Source: Verrucomicrobium sp. (GTDB lineage: Bacteria > Verrucomicrobiota > Verrucomicrobiia > Methylacidiphilales > GAS474). From it: a stretch of 64,000 nt of DNA. The DNA lies in the NCBI GenBank assembly GCA_028283855.1, contig JAPWJX010000003.1, positions 1,178,001-1,242,000 of the forward strand. Reading direction: 5' to 3'. The notes beneath the pieces are model-generated. The model was not told where the DNA came from. It ran no database searches and saw only the letters and a program-made list of their open reading frames with translations. This document shows positions 59,442-64,000 of this stretch, piece by piece. Position numbers and translations under genes: made by a program. Numbering within the stretch: the stretch's first letter is position 1; every line of letters starts with the position of its first letter.

Positions 59442-59454
59442 TAATTCGGCTATT
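59442..59454 (-). promoter_or_regulatory. AATAGCCGAATTA motif, copy 4
   Basis: Exact copy on the minus strand, only seven bases before the ATG at 59434, with GAAGGAT between. If the motif held the -10 box, the mRNA would start just before the SD sequence. It lies in the 56-base gap between infB and the beta-repeat gene. Confidence 0.72.
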
Positions 59455-59466
59455 CCGCCCCCCGGA

Positions 59467-59486
59467 TTCCCCGCTTTTTCGGGGAA
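59467..59486. repeat. Hairpin between infB and motif copy 4
   Basis: TTCCCCG (59467-59473), six-base loop CTTTTT, CGGGGAA (59480-59486). The stem is perfect, but neither side is followed by a T-run, so termination of infB here would need another factor. Confidence 0.45.
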
Positions 59487-59490
59487 ACGG

Positions 59491-61471
59491 CTAGAGGGTC
59501 TGGGCGACCTTCTCGAGCTGGTAGCACTCGATGACGTCGCCTTCCTCGTATTCGGTGAAATCGCCCAGGCGGATGCCGCACTCCAGGCCGGAGCGGACCT
59601 CGGACGCGTCGTCCTGGAACCGCTTGAGGGTGTGGATGCCGCCGTCGTAGATCGGCTGCTTCTTGCGGATGACGCGGGCGCGGGCGTTGCGGACGATGCG
59701 GCCGGTCTGCACGGCGCAGCCCGCCACGGGATACTTGGAAAGCTCGAAGACCTTCTTGACCAGCGCGGTGCCCAGCTGGGTCTCGCGCAGCTCGGGGTCG
59801 AGGAGGCCCGCCATGGCCTCCTTGATCTGGTCGACCAGCTCGTAAATGATGGAGAAGAGCTTGATCTGAACGCCCTCGCGCTTGGCGGCGTTGGCGGCGG
59901 CGTTGTCGGTCTTCGTGTTGAAGCCGATGACGACGGCGGAGCTGGCGCGGGCCAGGATGACGTCCGATTCGGCGATCGGGCCGACGCCGGTGTGGACGAT
60001 CTCCAGGTCGACTTTCTTGCTGTCGATGTTGCGCAGCTGGCCCACGACGGCCTCGATGGAGCCCTGGACGTCGGCCTTGATGATGAGGTTGAGGGTCTTC
60101 TTCTGCCCGTCGGCGATGGTGTCGAAGAGGTTTTCCAGGGTGACCTTCGGCGCGGCCTCGATCTTCTTGAGGCGGAGGGAGGCGGCGCGCTCCTCGGCGA
60201 TCTCGCGCACCTTCTTGTCGCTGTCCATGGTGACCAGCTCCTCGCCCGGGGAGGGGACGCCGGAGAGGCCGATGACTTTCACGGGGGTGGAAGGGCCGGC
60301 TTCCTTGACGTTCTGGCCCAGGTCGTTGATGAGGGCCTTCACGCGGCCGTAGAAGGGGCCGCAGAGGGCGGGCTCGCCCACCTTCAGGATGCCGTCCTGG
60401 ACGAGGACGGTGGCGGTGGGGCCGCGGCCGACCTCGGTCTGGGCCTCCACGACGCGGGCCTTGGCCTCGCCGCGGAAGTGGGCCTTGAGCTCCATGAGCT
60501 CGGCCTGGAGGGTGATCATCTCCAAAAGTTTGTCGATGCCCGTCCCCTTGGTGGCGGAGACTTCAACGGTGATGGTTTGGCCGCCGTATTCTTCCGGCGC
60601 GAGGCCCTGCTCCTGGAGCTGGCCCTTCACGCGCATGGGGTTGGCGGCGGGGAGGTCGCACTTGTTGATGGCGACGATGATGGGGGCGCCGGCGGCCTTG
60701 GCGTGGCTGATGGCCTCCAGGGTCTGGGGCATGAGCCCGTCGTCCGAGGCGACGACCAGGACGACGATGTCGGTCACGGAGGCGCCGCGCGCGCGCATGG
60801 CGGTGAAGGCGGCGTGGCCCGGGGTGTCGATGAAGGTGATGCCGTGTTCCCCGCGCTTCACGGTGTAGGCGCCGATGTGCTGGGTGATGCCGCCGGCTTA
60901 CGCCCGCGGCGACGCGGGTCTTGCGGATGGCGTCCAGGAGGGAGGTCTTGCCGTGGTCGACGTGGCCCATGAAGGTCACGACGGGGTCGCGGTGCTCCAG
61001 CTTGCGCTCCAGCTCGGCGGCGGGCTTGGGCTTTTCGACGGGCTTGGAGGGGGCGGGCGGATGGGCCACGCGGTCCCGCTTTTCCGTCTGGAAGCTGAAG
61101 CCGAGCTTGGCGCTGACTTTCTTGGCCGATTCCTCGTCCAGGACCTGGGTGAGGGTGGCGAAGATGTTCAGCTCCATCAGGTGGTGGATGAGCTGGAAGG
61201 GCTTGAGGCCGAGGTGGGTGGCCAGATCCTTGACGACGATGGGGCCTTTGATGGCGATCGTCTTGTCCGCCGGGGAGGAGGTGACGTTCCCTTCCGCGGG
61301 GGCGGAGGGGGCGGGTTCAGAAGCCTCGGCGGAGGCGGGCTCGGTCGAGGCGGCCTGCGGGGCCTCCGTCGCCGGGGCCTCAGACGCCTTCGGAGCCGCG
61401 CTCTTTTTGGGAGCGGCGGCTTTGTCGGCGGTCTTCTTGGTCTCGACGGTGGCGGCTTTTTCTTTAGGCAT
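59491..61471 (-). CDS. infB: Translation initiation factor IF-2, with a single-base frameshift in the G domain
   Basis: The GTPase that brings initiator tRNA to the ribosome. From the ATG at 61471 the frame covers a Lys/Ala/Pro-rich N-terminus, the IF2_N-like block, and the G1 box [22 protein letters not shown]; then it shifts. Base 60900 (A on the plus strand) is extra: without it the next residues are [12 protein letters not shown], the invariant continuation, and the frame runs on through [15 protein letters not shown] and NKCDLP to the end at 59491. The corrected protein is ~659 aa. As infB is essential, an assembly or read error is by far the likeliest cause. It follows nusA. Confidence 0.93.
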
Positions 61472-61503
61472 GCAGGCGGTGGATCTTAGCGTGGGATGCG
61501 GGT

Positions 61504-62778
61504 TTAGGCGTTCGCGGGCTGGTCGGCCCCGGCCTTGGTCTTCTCGATGGCGGCCTGGCGAATGCCCTTGGCGGCCTCGGGCTCGAGGCCCGGGACGGCG
61601 CCGAGGAAGTCTTCCTCGTCGACCTCCGCGATCGCCTCGACGCTGACGAGGCCGGCGCGGACGATCTGGTCGGCCACGGCCTGCTCGATGGAGAGGGATG
61701 CGGCCAGCTCGCCGGCGGCCTTTGTGATCTGCTCGGCGAAGTTCTCGGCGGCGGTGTGCTCTTTGAGGATGTCGATCTCCCAGCCGGTGATCTTGGTGGC
61801 CAGGCGGGTGTTCTGCCCCTTGCGGCCCAGGGCCAGGGAGTAGTTCTCGCTGTCGACGGTGACCTTCAGGCGGTGGTTGGCCTCGTCGACCTCCAGGCTC
61901 TTCAGCTTGGCGGGCTTGAGGGCCTCCACGGCCAGCTCACGGATGTTGGGGGACCACTTGAAGAGGTCGATCTTCTCGTTGTTCAGCTCGCGGACGATGT
62001 TCTTCACGCGCGCGCCGCGGATGCCGACGCAGGCGCCCACCGGGTCGATCTTCTCGTTGGAGGACCAGACGGCGATCTTCGTGCGGTAGCCGGCCTCGCG
62101 GGCCATGGCCTTGATCTCCACGGTCTTGTCGTTGACCTCGTTGACTTCCAGCTCCAGGAGCTTGCGGACGAAGTTGGGGTGGCTGCGGGAGAGGATGATC
62201 TCCAGGCCGCGCACGCCCTCTTCCACGGCCACGACGTAGGCGCGGATGCGCTCGCCGGGGTTGTATTCTTCCGTGGGGACGCGCTCGCGGGAGGGGAGGA
62301 TGGCCTCGAACTTGCCGAGGTCGACGATGACGTCGCTCCGCTCGAAGCGGCGGACGGTGCCGGTGACGATGGCGCCGGCGCGGTCCTTGAACTCGGAAAA
62401 GATCATCTTCCGCTCGATGCCGCGGAGGGTTTGGTTGATGGTCTGCTTGAAGACCTGGGCGGCGATGCGGCCGAATTCCTTCGGCGTCACCTCCATGTCG
62501 ACGGCGCCGCCGAGCTGGGCTTCCTTGTCGATGTCGCGGGCTTTGAGGAGGGTGATCTGGTCGGCCGGGTTGGTCACCTTTTCCACCACTTCCAGGCGGG
62601 CAAAGGCGCGGAGCTTGCCGCTTTTGGGGTCGATCTCCACGCGGAGATCCTTGGCCGGGCCGAAGCTTTTGCGCGAGGAAGCGAGCAATGCGGCTTGCAT
62701 CGCTTCAATGAGGATCTCCCGTTTGATCCCCTTTTCCTTCTCCATGTATTCCATGATCGCTACAATTTCTTGACTCAT
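61504..62778 (-). CDS. nusA: Transcription termination/antitermination protein NusA
   Basis: 424 aa. N-terminal RNA polymerase-binding domain ([26 protein letters not shown]), S1 domain ([27 protein letters not shown]), KH domains ([50 protein letters not shown]) and a C-terminal acidic region with an HhH-like end ([20 protein letters not shown]). A strong SD, GGAGG, precedes the ATG at 62778. The rimP gene often found upstream is absent; instead an intrinsic terminator lies in the leader. infB follows by 32 bases. Confidence 0.96.
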   Translation of the reverse strand: MSQEIVAIMEYMEKEKGIKREILIEAMQAALLASSRKSFGPAKDLRVEIDPKSGKLRAFARLEVVEKVTNPADQITLLKARDIDKEAQLGGAVDMEVTPKEFGRIAAQVFKQTINQTLRGIERKMIFSEFKDRAGAIVTGTVRRFERSDVIVDLGKFEAILPSRERVPTEEYNPGERIRAYVVAVEEGVRGLEIILSRSHPNFVRKLLELEVNEVNDKTVEIKAMAREAGYRTKIAVWSSNEKIDPVGACVGIRGARVKNIVRELNNEKIDLFKWSPNIRELAVEALKPAKLKSLEVDEANHRLKVTVDSENYSLALGRKGQNTRLATKITGWEIDILKEHTAAENFAEQITKAAGELAASLSIEQAVADQIVRAGLVSVEAIAEVDEEDFLGAVPGLEPEAAKGIRQAAIEKTKAGADQPANA

Positions 62779-62830
62779 GGTCGCCTCCTTCTTATTGCTT
62801 CTTGCTTCTCTCTCTTTCGGATCCGGAGAC

Positions 62831-62860
62831 AAAAAAGTGGAAACTAGCGAAAGTTTCCAC
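62831..62860 (-). terminator. Intrinsic terminator in the nusA leader (candidate attenuator)
   Basis: On the minus strand: GTGGAAACT (62852-62860), loop TTCGCT, AGTTTCCAC (62837-62845), then six Ts (62836-62831). The 9-bp stem is perfect. No minus-strand gene ends upstream (lpxI runs the other way), and the hairpin lies between a promoter at 62895-62922 and the nusA ATG at 62778. It is therefore in the 5' leader, about 30-60 nt after the expected transcription start. Confidence 0.85.
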
Positions 62861-62894
62861 GGCTCCGAACAAACCGGTGAGCGAAAAGCAAGTG

Positions 62895-62922
62895 ATCCTA
62901 TCAACTTAAGAGAGAGGGTCAA
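62895..62922 (-). promoter_or_regulatory. Candidate promoter of nusA-infB
   Basis: On the minus strand: TTGACC (62917-62922), 16 bases, TAGGAT (62895-62900). This is the best -35 box noticed in the window. Transcription from about 62888 would give a ~110-nt leader containing the terminator at 62831-62860. Confidence 0.6.
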
Positions 62923-62931
62923 GGCCTGAAA

Positions 62932-63780
62932 TTGAATCCCCCCGCCCAAGCTCCTCTGCCGGACCATCTTGGCCTTATCGCCGGGAAGGGGAGCTATCCC
63001 CTGCTGGTCGCCCGGGCCGCCCGGGCGGCGGGCGTGAAGCGCCTTTCCCTTGTTGCCTTCGACCGGGAGACCGATCCCGCCCTCTTTCCCCTGGCCGACG
63101 AGTCCCTCTCCATCCGGGTCGGCGAATTGGGGAAGCTCCTCCGCTTTTGCCGGGACCAGGCGGTCCCCGCGGCCATCATGGCGGGGCAGATCTCCCCCGG
63201 CCACCTCTTTGACCTGAAGCCCGATTGGCGGGCCCTCCTCCTCCTGGCCAAGCTTAAGGAACGCAACGCGGAGACGATCTTCGGCGCCATCGCGGACAAG
63301 CTGGGGGAGGGCGGCACCATCGTCCTGCCCGCCACCACTTTCCTGGAGGATTGCCTGGCCGCTCCCGGCCCTCTGGCCGGTCCCCGCCCGGGCCGCCGCC
63401 AGCGGGAGGACATCGCCTACGGTTTCCGCATCGCCAAGGAGATGGCCCGGCTCGACATCGGCCAGACCGTCGTGGTGAAGCGCGGGACCGTCCTGGCCGT
63501 GGAGGCCTTTGAAGGGACCAACGCCGCCGCCCGCCGCGGCGGGGCGCTGGGCCGGGGCGGCGCGGTCCTGGTCAAGGTGAGCAAGCCGGGGCAGGACTTC
63601 CGCTTCGACGTGCCGGTCGTCGGCCCCCACACCTTTCAGACCGCGCATGAGGCGGGCATCGGCACCATCGCCTGCGAGGCGGGCCGCACCCTTCTTTTGG
63701 AACGGGAGCGGCTGGAGGCCCTGGCCCGGGAGTTTAAAATCTCCCTGGTCGGCGTCAGTCCTTCCGACTCCGCGCTTTAA
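62932..63780 (+). CDS. lpxI: UDP-2,3-diacylglucosamine pyrophosphatase LpxI
   Basis: 282 aa. It cleaves UDP-diacylglucosamine to lipid X in lipid A synthesis, the alternative to LpxH. It has the LpxI (DUF1009) blocks LGLIAGKGSYPLLVARAARAAG, AIMAGQISPGHLFDLKPDWRALLLL, RQREDIAYGFRIAKEMARLDIGQTVVVK and VLAVEAFEGTNAAARRGG. No ATG lies near the start; TTG at 62932 is used. It implies an outer membrane with lipid A. The last 26 bases overlap the acyltransferase gene end to end. Confidence 0.94.
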   Translation: MNPPAQAPLPDHLGLIAGKGSYPLLVARAARAAGVKRLSLVAFDRETDPALFPLADESLSIRVGELGKLLRFCRDQAVPAAIMAGQISPGHLFDLKPDWRALLLLAKLKERNAETIFGAIADKLGEGGTIVLPATTFLEDCLAAPGPLAGPRPGRRQREDIAYGFRIAKEMARLDIGQTVVVKRGTVLAVEAFEGTNAAARRGGALGRGGAVLVKVSKPGQDFRFDVPVVGPHTFQTAHEAGIGTIACEAGRTLLLERERLEALAREFKISLVGVSPSDSAL

Positions 63781-64000
63781 AGATCCGGTTCACCCGGGCC
63801 AGCCAAAACTCGTCGAACCACGTCATCACGGCGACCGCCAGCGCCAGCGGCGGCAGGGTTCCCAATAGCGTGAGCCAGAGCGCCGCCGCGTCCGAAACCC
63901 GCCCGTGGAGATGGACGAAGAGCCAGCTCGACCAGGTGAAGAGGATCAACGGATGGATCAGGTAGAGGGGGAAGGAGATCCGGCCCAGGAACGCGCCCCA
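63755..64000 (-). CDS. Acyltransferase 3 family membrane protein, C-terminal fragment (runs off window)
   Basis: Only the last ~81 residues are present. Visible are GRISFPLYLIHPLILFTW, a hallmark near the end of acyltransferase-3 (OafA/YrhL-like) proteins, and two hydrophobic helices (ALWLTLLGTLPPLALAVAVMTWF), ending with a basic tail (RIFKARSRKD). Such inner-membrane enzymes acylate surface sugars. Its stop lies within the 3' end of lpxI. Confidence 0.85.
   Translation of the reverse strand, partial: WGAFLGRISFPLYLIHPLILFTWSSWLFVHLHGRVSDAAALWLTLLGTLPPLALAVAVMTWFDEFWLARVNRIFKARSRKD

Noticed and set aside
59467-59486. Hairpin as intrinsic terminator of infB
   Set aside because: No T-run follows on the infB strand; kept only as an inverted repeat.

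Overview
The window is high-GC DNA (roughly two thirds G+C by eye), gene dense, with very short intergenic gaps and many 1-4 nt stop/start overlaps. It looks like chromosome of a member of the Verrucomicrobiota (PVC superphylum). The evidence is a protein of the Verrucomicrobia/Planctomycetes-restricted Minf_1886 type, a TIGR03790-type secreted protein, the futalosine menaquinone gene mqnD, the lipid A gene lpxI and a GlcNAc kinase-MurQ fusion. The class cannot be fixed from sequence alone. I see no insertion sequence, phage, CRISPR array or rRNA; one tRNA (Cys, GCA) is present.

Layout. 1-5 kb: M16 peptidase (cut by the window edge), Minf_1886 protein, a small unlisted membrane protein, leuS, then rdgB and a divergent second RdgB-like gene. 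5-12.5 kb: purF-purM, three small orphan genes with a strong terminator, and the yceD-rpmF-plsX-fabH ribosome/fatty-acid group. 12.4-18 kb: thiG-thiH-thiS-hrpB, all overlapping, next to mqnD. 18-35.6 kb: a secreted protein, a cation efflux pump, ilvD, tatD, a TIGR03790 protein, a frameshifted metallo-hydrolase, recN, an AddB-like nuclease, ligA, the kinase-MurQ fusion, hicBA and uvrC. 35.7-47.3 kb is the accessory part: a glycine-rich protein, a class 3 lipase with a coupled partner, a secreted hydrolase, a lipase-GDPD fusion coupled to an ankyrin protein, a helical orphan, a PhnA protein, and a three-gene glycan cassette ending in a terminator. 47.4-64 kb: secreted orphans, tRNA-Cys, a 3-hydroxyacyl-CoA dehydrogenase, zwf-gnd, ppk2 and a thioesterase, nadE, TPR and secreted proteins, infB-nusA, lpxI and an acyltransferase (cut by the edge).

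The most striking unexplained signal is a 13-bp sequence, AATAGCCGAATTA. It occurs four times exactly, each 7-21 nt before the start codon of an uncharacterised gene (82-aa protein at 7736, glycine-rich protein at 36503, orphan at 54679, beta-repeat protein at 59434), and once with one mismatch before the RdgB paralog at 4226. It looks like a regulatory site defining a small regulon of orphan proteins. Two other points stand out. The nusA leader carries a textbook intrinsic terminator between a good promoter and the start codon, which suggests attenuation. Two genes (infB and a PhnP-like hydrolase) carry single-base frameshifts; the infB one is almost certainly a sequence error or a point needing re-reading, because the gene is essential.
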